DNA from: Tupaia tana
Lineage: Eukaryota; Chordata; Mammalia; Scandentia; Tupaiidae
Direction: 5' to 3'
Assembly: GCA_026018925.1 (NCBI GenBank)
Contig: JAKSZU010000016.1
Span: 30,780,877 to 30,844,876 of the forward strand
DNA: 64,000 bases
Below, one piece after another: positions 1 through 10,837 of the stretch; position 1 is the first letter of the stretch; each line of letters starts with the position of its first letter. The notes beneath the pieces are model-generated. The model saw only the letters and a program-made list of their open reading frames with translations, was not told the origin of the DNA and searched no databases. The position numbers and the translations under genes were made by a program.

Positions 1-3000
1 TCAAAATAAATATTCTCTATTCATCAAAGGACAAATGCAGATACCAGAGGAATGGATAGTAAAAGGTGAATGGGAGGGTTGTGGGAAAGAAATTTAACAG
101 ATATAAGATTGTAAAGTTCTCTGTTGAAAATGATGTAAATGGTAATATCTTTTATTTGATTGCCACGGACTGCATGCATGAAAAACATATTGTGTGCGAT
201 AGAGATGTATATTGAATGTAAATAATAAATCATAACATTATAAAAGGAAATCCTAGCAAAGGAAAAAAATATTCTAAAGATCTTTTAAATACTTCATATG
301 TGAAAACCTTTTCAAGGTGCTTACTCTAAAAATATAGCATGTAAAAATCTAACTGTAGTACATAATGTGCTTAAATTAATGTGATAACTATAGAATATGT
401 TAAAATAAAATTATTTTGTTTGTGACCTTACTGCCTAGAAGGACTTTGGAGAGCATAAATCAAAAGCTTCTTAGAAAATTTGTCTTGTGCTAGTTTGAAC
501 TGATTCTTTTTTCTCCTCTGAGAATATGTCTCTATAGAAATCAAAGGCTTTCATAATTATTTTACTGACTTCACAACTGCTTTAGAAGCAGTATTAAATG
601 TTCAATTTATTTTTCATAAATATGGATGAATATAATAGTATTTCCTCTCACTAAAAATGCATTTTAAAAAATAAAAGCAAAACACATTTATCTCCTCTTT
701 ACCTTATCATATTCTCTCCTAAGTTCACCCAACACTTGGCTCAGTACAAAATTCAAGAAAGGCCACTTGCATATAATAATAACCAGCTTTTATGAAACTT
801 CACACTTAATTTCCCAAGTTATAATGAAAAAATTAGAAAATTGAGGAAAATAATAACCACCATTTGAAGCAAACTGAATCTGTATGAGCCTCTGTGACAT
901 AATGTACTACAAACATTTTCTCTTTTAACATTCATTGCAATAGCTATCAATAGGTGTCTTAACATTCAAAAGGAAGCTAAGATTCAAAGAAAAGTTTGCA
1001 TAAGTTGTCTAAGGTCGGTTAGTTAGTATAAAGCGGCCTTTAAAAAGTTTATAGGAAATGCATATTATGGAAAAAACATGCATAAACTCATACTTTAATT
1101 TTTTCACAAATTTTTTTCAAGTCTCCTCATGTTGACACTGCCTTTTCTCCCATCACATCGCTAGATCAACATTATTTTACTGAATTTTCAAGAGGAAGCA
1201 TGCTCTTTATAATTTTGATCCTCCCATCAGTTTCCAAAAATTAAGTCATCTTCCTGTATAACTGCACATGAATATTTTTATGTGAAATTCAAAATAACAT
1301 TGAACTAATACATACACCTGTTGTGTCTAATTATGCATGTATTACTTCTTGCAAATATATATGAGCATTTTGTAAGATACAGATATAAAAGGGTAAGTCA
1401 CAGATATTATCCCAAGTTTCATAGGAGTTAGTAACCTAAAATAAACTGGGCAATTTACATAGTATAAATGTAGTTTACAAATAACTGCTTTCAGATGAGA
1501 TGTTTGCATGATTCTTTATAGATGCTGACAGTAAGTGAGTATGTGAATGTCAAGGAGGATTTTTATATGTTATTAAAACAAAAAACCTTCAGGGAAGATT
1601 ATTCATCATCATATCTGTTAGCACTTAGAATTGCATTTGTGAAGAAAATTTGTTTTCTTTCTTAGCTATTCAAAAACTACTTCAATACTCTTAGCATATA
1701 TTTACCTTTAACTTGGTCTTTAAAATAAAATTGTCCTGCACCTTTACTTGAAAGACAATGGTAATCAATCAGTACCTCTATTTTAGAGTTTTTGTCTGTT
1801 TGTTTTTAATGCCCATTATTATAATAAATCCTTTAAACTTAGTGATGAAAAGTGCAAGCAAATTACTTGTTTCAAAAGCCACTCTGCATTATAGACAATC
1901 CTAGATCTGTTTCTCTCTATGTATGAATTAATCCTGTCAATTCCATGTACATTAAAATATACACTCACAAGTGTAAAATCATGCATAGAATCAGTCTTTT
2001 TCATGGATAACTAGAACTATCATGCCATATGAAAAACATACCCTTAAATAGTGCTTTATTCCATTTAAATTTCCTGCAAAACTTATAATTTAATATTTCA
2101 ACTTTAAGTGGAATAACCAGTTGGCAAACAAGATATCTAATACAATAACAATTTGGTACAAAATGATATTTTGATGGATATAAAAAATGCTTAACCACAT
2201 TTTTTCAAGTTTTAGAAAAGTTTAAAATTCAAGTTTGCTAATATTAGTGCTAGAGTAACACATGAGATAAATACTGATTTTATAGTTATCTTTGGACATG
2301 TTCAAGGTATCTCAAAAGTTTCAATTTTATTGACTTCTTTGATGCTATCAACAGATGAAAAAAGTCATTTCACAGACTTCATGTATAGCTTTCTATTCAG
2401 CAAGGGAGTTTAACTGTTTGTACTCCATTGACAAGTGCCAAATGAAGACACAAAATGTGATCAAACATGGGGCCTGTCCTCATTTAAAATGCCAGTTACT
2501 AACCTGATCTGTGAGTTCAAGGCAAACACTCTGAGTAAGGTAGGCCACCCGTTTGTTTGTTTTCAGGCATACATAAAAATCTGCATCTGGTATGTAAACC
2601 TGTTCCAACTCTTTAACTATTATCATTAAGCTGCAAAATATAGAACCTTTGATAGCAAAAGTGGAACAATCATTGTTGTATGTATTTCCAAGAAAATATT
2701 TGAAATCATGTAGTTCATTGATTGGTGATATGGCAGAACTGAGTGACAGGTGAGTGCTTTTGTTAGTGCTGTCCTTCTATGAAAGTAAGCTATTAACTGC
2801 CTTGAAAGGTGGAAGCTTCTGTGTACTGTAAGGTCTCTGTTACATACTCAAGACATCAAATTCAAGAGCACGTCCATCTTGCACTTTTATTTTCATTCTC
2901 TATAACTCCTTTGATATTAACTAGACCTTAATATATAGCATTGCCATAGCACTCTGATTTGTTTTACACTTCTTTAGTTCAATCTTAAATCTAGCTTCTC

Positions 3001-3222
3001 TTTGGGACCACGTATTTCAGCTCTCTATAGAAGTAGATGTCCATAAAAAGCCTTCTGTATAAAATATACGCCAGTTCTTTTCTTCGTTTCCTCCCCATTC
3101 ATGAGGTGACATGTTTCACCTAAAAAAAAAAAAAATGCATTAAATATTTATATTCTATAACCACCAAAATCATTTACAGTTTATTTTTTCTAGACTTAGC
3201 TTTATTAAGTAAGTGAATTTTC
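1..3222. other. AT-rich non-coding sequence, no gene seen
   Basis: This stretch has stop codons in all frames at short spacing and no domain-bearing frame. Apart from a MIR-like remnant near 900-1035 and a short A-run at 3121-3134, I recognise no element. It is probably ancient, decayed intergenic or intronic DNA. Confidence 0.6.
900..1035 (+). repeat. MIR-like ancient SINE remnant
   Basis: The order of short words matches the MIR core: a gapped version of 'taggtgtcttaacattc', then 'gaagctaagattcaaag', then 'ttgtctaaggtcggttagttagta'. This parallels the family's 'aaactgaggcacagag ... aacttgcccaaggtcacacagc'. It is highly diverged and the ends are uncertain. Confidence 0.45.
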
Positions 3223-3494
3223 TTTTTTTTTTTTTTTTTTTTTTGAGAGATTTTCGCTATAGGGCGCGTGCGCTCACCAGACAGACAGAGAGAGACATAG
3301 AGACAGAAAGCACGAAATCACCCCCCGGGGGGATGGTCATGCTGCAATCTCTTCTCCTCCATTCTCCTCTCGGGATCTTGGGCACGCACGCACACGCGCC
3401 CGGCGTGAGTTTTAAGCCACCGGGTCCAGGACGCGAACCGCAGTCGACTATGTGGGAGTCCAGCGACATAGCCATTACACTAACTGCTGGTTCC
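3223..3494 (-). mobile_element. tRNA-derived SINE, long form
   Basis: Read on the minus strand it runs from a head ending at 3494 (ggaaccagcag...) through a B box to an A-tail seen as poly-T from 3223. CpGs are largely kept. A pair of similar words, 'attttctttttt', lies left of the tail and right of the head, consistent with a TSD. It sits beside a short-form SINE, perhaps inserted next to that element's tail. Confidence 0.88.
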
Positions 3495-3523
3495 TGTGGA
3501 TTTTCTTTTTTAGGAATTATTTT

Positions 3524-3531
3524 ATTTAACT

Positions 3532-3574
<43 letters not shown>

Positions 3575-3703
3575 TTTTATTTTGACCAGAGAGGGACAAA
3601 ATGAGAGAGGGAAAGCAAAAAGGCAAACCGCCAGGCCTGGGACTTGAACTCCAGTTGGCAGTGTAGGAGTTCAGCGCCCTTAACCTCCACACCACCTATC
3701 AAC
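3524..3703 (-). mobile_element. tRNA-derived SINE, short form, with (ATTT)n tail
   Basis: On the minus strand a tRNA-like head (near 3640-3703) is followed directly by 'ctctctggtcaaa'-type sequence and a long (aaat)n tail, seen as tttatt repeats at 3530-3580. It lacks the roughly 100-bp middle of the long form. The word 'aagtgtattttct' to its right resembles 'aagtgaattttct' left of the neighbouring SINE, so the pair seems to share outer TSDs. Confidence 0.8.
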
Positions 3704-3837
3704 ACCAATTAAGTGTATTTTCTAGGATGCTTTCTTGATCCTCAGTTAACAAAGTACATTGCCCCTAGGAACTCCTGAAATGCTCACCAGGGTTTATATT
3801 CTTTTGACTTTAATACTGGATGTTTTCTTTGTTCATT

Positions 3838-3895
3838 CCATAAATATTTATTGATACACCAAGTGCCTACTCTAATAGATATTGTTCTTATACTT
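3838..3895 (+). repeat. L2/MIR-like fragment
   Basis: The word order 'tccataaatatttattgataca..aagtgcctactctaatagatattgttctt' parallels 'tttattgagcacctactatgtgccaggca' found in L2/MIR-type elements. It is short and diverged. Confidence 0.4.
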
Positions 3896-4154
3896 GACCT
3901 TACTTTTTTATTATTTTTTCATCTGTCAAATTTTGTGGTAGATTTTAAGGAAAATCATTAGCATCATGACATTTCATCCATAAATATTTTAATATGAAGC
4001 ACATAATAAAGGCTATTATTTAACCACAATGCCTTTCCATAGACATTGAAATATCACCACAATGTCACATAATACCCAGATTGAAGTTATTTTTTAAAAT
4101 GTGTTTGCTCACATCAAAATCTCATCAGAGTACACCTACTACAATTGTTTTGTT

Positions 4155-4445
4155 TTTAAAGATCAATACAATTGATAAGCCATTAGCCAGACTGAACAAA
4201 AGAAAAAGAGAGAAGATACAAATTGAAAATATCTAGAATTTAAAAAGCAGCATTACCCAAGATTTACAGATACAAAAAATATAATAACAGAAATTGATAA
4301 CCAACTCTATGCCTATAAATTTGAAAATTATAATGAAATGAGTATACTTATTCAAAGTGAAAATGTAACAAAGTTCTCTAAAGGAGAAATGGTCTGAATA
4401 TCCATACTTGTTCAACTAAGTAAATTGAATTTTTAGTTAAAAAAA
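4155..4445 (+). mobile_element. L1 ORF2 fragment (ancient LINE-1)
   Basis: The segment follows the end of the L1 endonuclease/linker: 'aagatcaatacaattgataa' then 'gccagactgaacaaaagaaaaagagagaagat', and later 'aactctatgcctataaattt'. These match the conserved ORF2 stretch encoding (K)INKIDKP.LARL and QLYA. Stops and indels make it a dead remnant. Further decayed L1-like sequence continues to about 4509. Confidence 0.7.
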
Positions 4446-4509
4446 AAATTTAAAAATCCTGTTCTATTGGTTTAGATAATTTCTATCTAACATTTAAGAG
4501 ATTGTTAAA

Positions 4510-4612
4510 GGACCAGCAGATGGCATGGTGGTTAAGGCGTTGGACATTCACACATGGCCAATCATGGTTTAAATCCTGACCTGGTGGCTTGCTTTCTCAC
4601 TTTCCTCTATCA

Positions 4613-4643
<31 letters not shown>

Positions 4644-4704
4644 GTGTCTGTGCGTGTGTGTCTGGTCAAATTAAAATAAATGAATGAATAAATAAATAAA
4701 AAAT
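4510..4704 (+). mobile_element. tRNA-derived SINE, short form
   Basis: The head 'ggaccagcagatggcat' is followed by a B-box region, then 'cttgctttctcactttc', an expanded (tc)n run, 'ctggtcaaatt' and an (aaat)n tail. It interrupts L1-like sequence. Confidence 0.85.
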
Positions 4705-4719
4705 ACTTCTAAAAAAAAG

Positions 4720-4823
4720 ACATTTTTGAACAAACATTACTAAAGATGCTATACAGAAGTTAAGAACAGAACCTTAACACAATTCACATTAGAGAAATAC
4801 AAATTAAACTACATGGGGGGAGA
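4720..4823 (+). mobile_element. L1 ORF2 3'-region fragment
   Basis: The order of words ('agacatttttgaacaaac', 'gatgctatacagaag', 'attagagaaatacaaatta') resembles the 3' part of L1 ORF2 ('gacatttctccaaagaagat...attagggaaatgcaaatca'). It may continue right of the next SINE at 5079-5125. Identity is low. Confidence 0.45.
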
Positions 4824-5078
4824 GGACCTGCAGATGGCATAATGGTTATAACACTGGACTCCACAAGGCTGACCTTGGTTAGGATCCCATTCCTGGAGAC
4901 TTGAAACTCATGCCAGGCATGTGTGTGTGTGTGTGCGCATGCGCGTGTGCGCGCCCAAAATCCAGAGAAGATAATGAAGAAGGTATTGCAGCTTGACCAT
5001 TCCCTTGGGAGGTGATTTCTCACTTTCTGTCTCTGTCTCTCTGGTGTGCACATAGGAAAAATCTCTCTAAAAAAAACC
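4824..5078 (+). mobile_element. tRNA-derived SINE, long form with expanded (GT)n
   Basis: The head 'ggacctgcagatggcataatgg' is followed by the body and a 3' 'ctctctaaaaaaaa' tail. The alternating GT/GC stretch at 4920-4955 is an expansion of the body's 'gcacatgtgcatgc' segment. Confidence 0.85.
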
Positions 5079-5125
5079 TATGTTAGGATACATCTACACA
5101 CTTATTACAGTAGTGGAAAGGAAGG

Positions 5126-5670
5126 AAAATAAAGAAGGAAGAAAGAAAAATGAGAGGAATGAAAGACGAAAAGAAGGAAGGAAAAGAAAGAAGCAAACTA
5201 CATTTCAGCACTTGCTTTCAAAAAAGAAGAAGTAACATTTAGAGCTGGGCTACTCACCCTTATTCTAGCAGGCAATGAAGACCCATCACAGGCAAAGACT
5301 GTGCCTGGCAAGACGGGTAAACCAGTCATCACATTTATACTGGTAGTGAATTAGGAAGCTGGGCTATTGAAAGGGAATGCACTAGTTAGTCAAAGTGTTA
5401 TGTGATTTAGATGTTAGGGGGAAATATTATAGTAGCGATAGGGATAATTCTATTACCATTAATATTGATGAACACAGTCAATATTGATAATTGGATATTG
5501 CCAAGCTCCATTTATCCTCTGCAAAAAGATAGTAATCAGCTGAGTGAAGATAACAAACATTTGAAAATGAGATGTGAAAAATCAACTGGTCTCTTTGATT
5601 ATATTCAAAGAAGTTTTCATCTCCACCAGAGGCAAGTAGAAAAGCTGAAGACTGACTCTGGAGGTTAATA
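5126..5670. other. Unassigned non-coding sequence with purine-rich tract
   Basis: A GAA/GGAA-rich tract occupies about 5115-5200. The rest is unique-looking. An open frame at 5411-5668 has no recognisable domain and no gene context, so I do not call a gene. Confidence 0.5.
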
Positions 5671-5680
5671 GAATTATTCA

Positions 5681-5829
5681 GGGGCTGGTAGGTGGCATGG
5701 TGGTTAGGATACTGGACTCTCACATGCCAAACCACAGTTTGATTCCTGGGTTTGGTGTCTTGCTTTTTCACTTTCCCTTTTTTTTTTCTCTCTGTCAATG
5801 ACTGATCAAATTAAAAAATAATAATAATA
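5681..5829 (+). mobile_element. tRNA-derived SINE, short form
   Basis: The head 'ggggctggtaggtggcatgg' leads to 'cttgctttttcactttccc' and 'actgatcaaatt', then an (aat)n tail. It is joined directly to a long-form SINE, and the pair shares outer flanking words. Confidence 0.82.
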
Positions 5830-6118
5830 GGGACCAGCAAAGGGCATAATGGTTACATTGCTAGACTCCCATGTAATGAACCGCGGTTTGAGTCCCAGAT
5901 CCAGTGGCTTAAAACTCACAGTGGGGTTATGCATGTATGCCCAAAATTCGAAGAGGAGAATGGAAGAGAAGGGATTGTGGCATGGCCATCCCTCCCAGGG
6001 AGTAATTTCTCTTTCTGTCTGTCTCTCCTGTGAGCCTACATACACTATAGCAAATAATAATGATAATAATAATAATAATAACAAATGCAATTCAATAAAT
6101 AAAAATAAATAATAAAAA
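5830..6118 (+). mobile_element. tRNA-derived SINE, long form, (AAT)n-rich tail
   Basis: It starts with 'gggaccagcaaagggcataatgg' and runs through the body ('cccaaaattcgaagagg') to a tail rich in aat repeats (6053-6118). It abuts the tail of the short form. The outer TSD candidate is aattattca (5672-5680) and aattattga (6141-6149). Confidence 0.85.
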
Positions 6119-6900
6119 ATCTTAAATAAAAAATAGCTATAATTATTGAAATTCAAGTATGATTTAATGTTCAGTCAAGGTAGGTCTATTATAAGATCAG
6201 ACCCCTGGCTGGGAAAACCCAGGACTTGGACATGTGGAATTGAAATACTTACATGAATGCTCAGGATGAGTATGACTATTCAGAAGCCTATTCAGTCTAC
6301 TTTCTCAAGAGTCAACATTCCCATTCCCAGAAGAAACCCAGGGGGATCTTCTTTAAAAGACAGGAACCCACTGTTTTTTCCCTCAGCCGTGTGTTTTTTT
6401 TTTTTTTTTTTAAAGTACTTTCTTGGTGTTTGTGTTTGTGCGCAAGAGAGGAAGAGGTTAGTTTCAGATCTCCATTTGGATCTTTACAAATAAGGACTGA
6501 ATAAATAATCTTGAGGGGATGAAAATCGCCTAAAATAACCAGTTTGTTCTATTTAACCTGAAGCCTTACCTCTAAACTTTTAATTACTTGGCATTGCTTT
6601 GTTGAACAAGTCTCAAAATTGGCACTTAACTGTTGATTTTCCACCCTAGTGATAGTACTTCGCTTTTAACAAAGGATTCAACTTATTTATGTTATTTTTT
6701 TACTGATAGAATTGCTCTCCTTTTGGTCATCCTTTTTTGTTTTATTTTTATTTATTGTTTTACCTTCTATGTTTCTTGTTTGTTTTTTGAATGTAGAATA
6801 TTGTTCCTTCAATTTATTTTCTCATGTTAAAAAAACACATTGATTTTTAAGTTATGTGTTTTTAACAAATGTATCCTATGAGTTTAAGATATCTAAGCTT
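6119..6900. other. Non-coding AT-rich sequence, no gene seen
   Basis: Mostly unassigned. A T-run at 6393-6411 is followed by 'gtgtttgtgcgcaagagagg', which could be a badly decayed minus-strand SINE 3' part; I could not confirm it. Confidence 0.5.
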
Positions 6901-6912
6901 AAATTTACTTTT

Positions 6913-7218
6913 TTTTTTTTTTTTTTTTGGAGAGGTTTTTTGCTATAGGGCGCGTGCGCTCGCCAGACAGACAGAGAGAGACATAGAGACAGAAAGCGAG
7001 AAATCACCCCCCAGGGGGGATGGTCACGCCGCAATCCCTTCTCCTCCATTCTCCTCTCGGGATCTTGGGCACGCACGCACACGCGCCCGGCGTGAGTTGT
7101 AAGCCACCGGGTCCGAGACGCGAACCGCGGTCGACTACGTGGGAGTCCAGCGACATAGCCATTACGCTAACTGCTGGTATTACGCTAACTGCTGGTATTA
7201 CGCTAACTGCTGGTTCCC
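6913..7218 (-). mobile_element. Young tRNA-derived SINE, long form, with triplicated 5' head
   Basis: Minus-strand copy with intact CpGs and a long A-tail (T-run from 6913). The TSD aaatttactttt occurs at 6901-6912 and 7219-7230. The 5' end of the SINE holds three perfect head-to-tail copies of an 18-bp unit (attacgctaactgctggt on the plus strand) at 7161-7178, 7179-7196 and 7197-7214, where other copies have one. Confidence 0.95.
7161..7214. repeat. Perfect 18-bp tandem triplication inside a SINE head
   Basis: The unit attacgctaactgctggt occurs three times without mismatch. It covers the first bases of the SINE up to just before the A-box region. Lack of divergence indicates a recent event, either during reverse transcription or by later slippage. 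Confidence 0.95.
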
Positions 7219-7266
7219 AAATTTACTTTTTATAATATATTTCTTCTCTTCATTACATTCAATAGT

Positions 7267-7518
7267 GATTTTTTTTTTTTTAATTTACTATGGGATATAT
7301 GGGTTTGCCAGAGAGACTAAGTTTCTCCTGGGCCCGGGGCGAAGGGGGGAAATAGATGACCATGCCAGAATCCATTCTCCTCCATTCTCCTCTTGGGATT
7401 TGGGGAGTACAAACTCACATGCCTGCATGTCTTTTAAGCTACAGGGTCTGGGATTTGAACCACACAGTCAACCATGTAGTATCTAGTTGCCTTAACCACC
7501 ATGCTACTGGCTGGTTCC
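7267..7518 (-). mobile_element. tRNA-derived SINE, long form, diverged
   Basis: Recognisable body words 'ctcctccattctcctcttgggat' and head '...ctactggctggttcc'. Flanking 'aatagt' on both sides (7261-7266 and 7520-7525) is a short TSD candidate. The tail appears as a T-run at 7270-7281. Confidence 0.8.
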
Positions 7519-7525
7519 TAATAGT

Positions 7526-8082
7526 AAAATTTTCTTTTATGTTCTCCCTTTCAAAAATGAGAAATGTTCTATATTTTCCTTCTTTCTTTTAAACTATCTT
7601 CCCTCATTGTCCTAGCCAATATAATTTGGGAGTTTAAGAATAACTTGCTACCAATGGTTATTTTTAATTGTATACTGATTGTTTATATTTAGTTTCAGAA
7701 TGAATTTTTAAATAAATATGTATGCTTGTTATTTTGTTTAAGTGAATTCAGTGGTCATTAATATTTGCTTCCCAACCACATATTCTTCAACTTGTAATCT
7801 TTCATATCTTTTATTAACTTTGAGTAATAAACAGATACCTATTTTTGTAAAACAACAAAACAAAAACCAACTAACCTTTAGATTTATGTATTTATTAACC
7901 CCTATATTTAAGCTTTCCTTGTAGAACTAAGAATTTCAGTTACTTGATTAAGAAAAATACTTTGTACCATTATTTCTGCAAAATTATGCAAAAGTTAATC
8001 TTTAGACTGCATAAAATGGTGTAAAGTGAAAAATTGGAACATGCACTACAGTGCTTTCCCTAATAGTGTCTTTATTTTTCTG
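7526..8082. other. Non-coding sequence, nothing recognised
   Basis: AT-rich unique-looking sequence with no domain-bearing frame. Confidence 0.5.
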
Positions 8083-8352
8083 TATTTTTTTCTTTTTTGA
8101 GAGAAAGTTTTGCTGTAGGGCGTGTGCACTCACTGGAAAGACAGAGAGAGACAGAGAGACAGAAAGTGAGAAATCACATCCCTCGGGGGGATGGCCACGC
8201 CGCAATCTCTTCTCCTCCATCCTTTTCTTGGTATCTTGAGCAGACACACAGACACACCCTGCATGAGTTTTAAGCTCCTGAGTCTGGTACTTGAACCACT
8301 GTCAACTACATGGGAGTCCAGCGATGTAACCATTGCACCATCTGCTGGTCCC
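8083..8352 (-). mobile_element. tRNA-derived SINE, long form
   Basis: Minus-strand body ('gaaatcacatccc', 'ggatggccacgccgcaatc') and head ending '...atctgctggtccc' at 8352. Confidence 0.87.
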
Positions 8353-8601
8353 TTCCTTGTGTGTATTTTTATTATTTATACACTCTATTTCTCCAAGATG
8401 TTGTAAGATTTACTTTATCCTTGTAATTCACAAATTTTACTGAGTTTTTTTTTTCTTATTGAAATTTTTCTGAACTAGAAAACCCTTTTAATTTGCATAG
8501 TTATGCAGATTTTCCTTTTTATCCCCCTTAAACTTGGTTGTGAATATTTATCCTCTCTATTTCTATTAACTTAATTCTTTTTTAAGAGGAATAATATTTT
8601 C

Positions 8602-8785
8602 ATTTTTTTTAATAAAGAATTATTTATTTATTTAATTCCATTTGTTATTATTTTTTAATTTGACCAGAGAGTGATGGATAGAGAAAGAAAGGGAAAGTGA
8701 GAAAGTAAACCACCAGGCCTGGAGCTCAAACCACAGTCGCTTGTGTGGGAGTTTAGAGCTGCAATCACCACACCATCTGCCAGCC
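8602..8785 (-). mobile_element. tRNA-derived SINE, short form
   Basis: The tail is (tttatt)n on the plus strand. Then come 'tttgaccagagag' (complement of ctctggtcaaa) and 'gtgagaaagtaaaccaccagg', and the head ends '...ccatctgccagcc'. Confidence 0.8.
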
Positions 8786-9042
8786 ATACGAATGGTATTT
8801 TCTACTTTTCCTATTGAAGGAAAAAGATGTAGATACCTCAAAATTGTCTTTTATATTATTTATTTTTATTTCCTTTTTTACTAAGTATTTTTCTTCCACT
8901 AATTTTCATAGTGTAAAAATATTGCATGCACACTAAAAAAAAAAAAAAAAGCACTATACATTACAAAGTGTGTTTTCCTTATAGTCTCTCCCTTAGTATC
9001 AACAAGAATTTTCTAAATCTTCCAGTTTTTAAATTGGTGTGT

Positions 9043-9310
9043 GGGAGACAGCAGGTGACATAGTGGTTAAGGTTTAGATTCCTATATGACCAAGCACAGT
9101 TCAAGTCTTGAACCCAGCAACTTGAAAATCACACTGGGCACATATGCCTGTGTGTCCAAAGTCCTGAGAAGAGAGGAGAAGAAAGAGGATTACAGCATGG
9201 TCATCCCCACTTGGGGATAATTTCTCACTCTCCCTCTCTCTGAGTCTCTCTGTCTCACTCCCTTCAAGCGAGCACATGCACCCTATGACAAAAAACCTAA
9301 AGGAAAATAA
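9043..9310 (+). mobile_element. tRNA-derived SINE, long form, diverged
   Basis: Head 'gggagacagcaggtgacatagtgg', B-box-like 'gttcaagtctt', a body with purine-rich 'gagaggagaag', then 'gcgagcacatgcaccctatgac' and an A-rich tail. Confidence 0.82.
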
Positions 9311-9485
9311 ATTCATGTGTGAGTATGAGTATGCACGTACATGTATATCAAAAGGCAACACTTAAGGCATGTTCATACCCTCCTTATAGGCCTCCACTAT
9401 GTCCAAAGCTTTTTATCCCTCACCAAATCATGTTATCTAATTACCCCATGATGTGCTTGTGACTAGGGATATATATGTATAATTT

Positions 9486-9698
9486 ATTTTTTATTTTATT
9501 TTTAAAAATTATTTTATTTAACTTTATTTATTCATTCATTTATTTTTAATTTGACCAGAGAAAGACACACAGAGAGAGAAAGAGAGAGAGAGAGGGAAAG
9601 TCAGAAAGCAAGCCACCAGGTCTGGGCCTCAAACCATGGTCAGCCTCGTGGGAGTGTCCAGCGCTTTAACCACCATGCTACCTGCTTATCCCCTGCAC
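9486..9698 (-). mobile_element. tRNA-derived SINE, short form, with TSD
   Basis: The TSD gtataattt is at 9477-9485 and 9699-9707. It has an (aaat)n-rich tail and 'tttgaccagagaaag', and the head ends 'ctacctgcttatcccc'. Confidence 0.85.
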
Positions 9699-9757
9699 GT
9701 ATAATTTCTGTATCACACTTTATGGAGGAAAATTGGACAAAATATGCCACAATTTTT

Positions 9758-9894
9758 AAAATGCAATTATAGCATACAGTATTCCTCCCAACCCATGGTT
9801 TCACTTTCCATGATTTCAATAAGGAATATGAAAGAGAGAGTGAGATCATATTTCTATAACTGTTTACAGTATATTTTATAACTATTCTAGTTTA
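9758..9894 (+). repeat. Left arm (donor) of a 137-bp local inverted duplication
   Basis: This arm covers about 19 bp of flanking DNA plus the first part of the Tigger MITE. Its reverse complement occurs at 10701-10837, equal in length and with two mismatches by my hand alignment. Confidence 0.93.
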
Positions 9895-10058
9895 TTATTA
9901 TTTGTTGTTAATATTTTACTGTGTCTAATTTATAAATTAAACCTCAGTATAGGTACAAATAGAAAAACACTTAATATATATACAGTTTAGTACTATCTAT
10001 GATTTCAGGTACCTGCTGGAGATCTGTGGATGTATTCCCCACAAATAAGGAGACTACT
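9777..10058 (+). mobile_element. Tigger-type (pogo/mariner) MITE
   Basis: The left end 'cagtattcctcccaaccc' followed by 'atggtttcactttcca' matches Tigger-type termini. The right end ('actatctatgatttcagg', 'ctgctggagatc', 'ccccacaaataagg') matches the opposite terminus. The centre has the 'ttattgttgttaatattttactg' word typical of these MITEs. Its first 118 bp or so are copied in inverted orientation at 10701-10837. Confidence 0.75.
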
Positions 10059-10341
10059 ACCATTTTATGTGAAAGCCCTAGTGTTGAAAGTTAAATCAAT
10101 GCATTTAATCAATTTAATTAAATCAGTTAACTAACCAATTGAATGATTAATTTGTTAAACATTTAATAAATGCATAAAATATTGATTGTAACAAGACTAT
10201 TGAAAACAGAAAACCAACTTTCAAACAACTAACATACTCATCAACAGGTTTCTGATAATTTATGTTATTATATGAACTACAGTGGCATTGTATCACAATA
10301 TCGCCACTGTATTCACTTAAAAAATAGAAGATATAAGAAGT

Positions 10342-10700
10342 TGCTGTGGACTAAATGTGTTCTCCTAAAATTTGTGTCTCGAGATTTGGTAAGCATTGTA
10401 ATAGTGTTGAGATAGTGGAGACTTAATTTATTTATGTTGTTGAAAGGTGGGGCCTTTGGGAAGTGACTGAGATTTGATGAGGTCATTAGGGTAGAGTCCC
10501 TATTGATAACTTTATAAGAGTCACACAGAAAAAAACACAAAAATGGACTCTTTTGCTCTGTCTTATCACGTGATGCCTTGTGCTGACTCAGTACAGAGAG
10601 ACCTCATCTACAGCAAGACCCTCACCATATGTAGCACCTTGAGCTTTGACTTCTAAATCCATACACTAAGTAAACTTCTACTCTTAAAAGTCACCCTTGG
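10342..10700 (+). mobile_element. MLT1/MaLR-type LTR, 5' part (split)
   Basis: It starts 'tgctgtggactaaatgtg' and continues with 'aaaggtggggcctttggga', 'gatgaggtcatta' and 'gtagagtccctattgataac', in the order of MLT1-class ERVL-MaLR LTRs. It is interrupted after 'aaaagtcacccttgg' and resumes at 11682. Confidence 0.85.
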
Positions 10701-10837
10701 TAAACTAGAATAGTTATAAAATATACTGTAAACAGTTATAGAAATATGATCTCACTCTCTCTTTCAAATTCCTTACTGAAATCATGGAAAGTGAAACCAT
10801 GGGTTGGGAGGAATACTGTATGCTATAATTGCATTTT
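10701..10837 (-). repeat. Right arm of inverted duplication, 5' filler of an L1 insertion
   Basis: This is the reverse complement of 9758-9894, including flanking bases outside the Tigger element. It starts exactly at the inner edge of the left TSD (10686-10700), so it was laid down with the insertion that follows. Confidence 0.9.

Noticed and set aside
9758..10837. DNA transposon with 137-bp terminal inverted repeats
   Set aside because: The right arm starts exactly at an L1-type TSD and the interval contains part of a Tigger MITE and an MLT1 LTR, so an insertion with copied filler explains it better.
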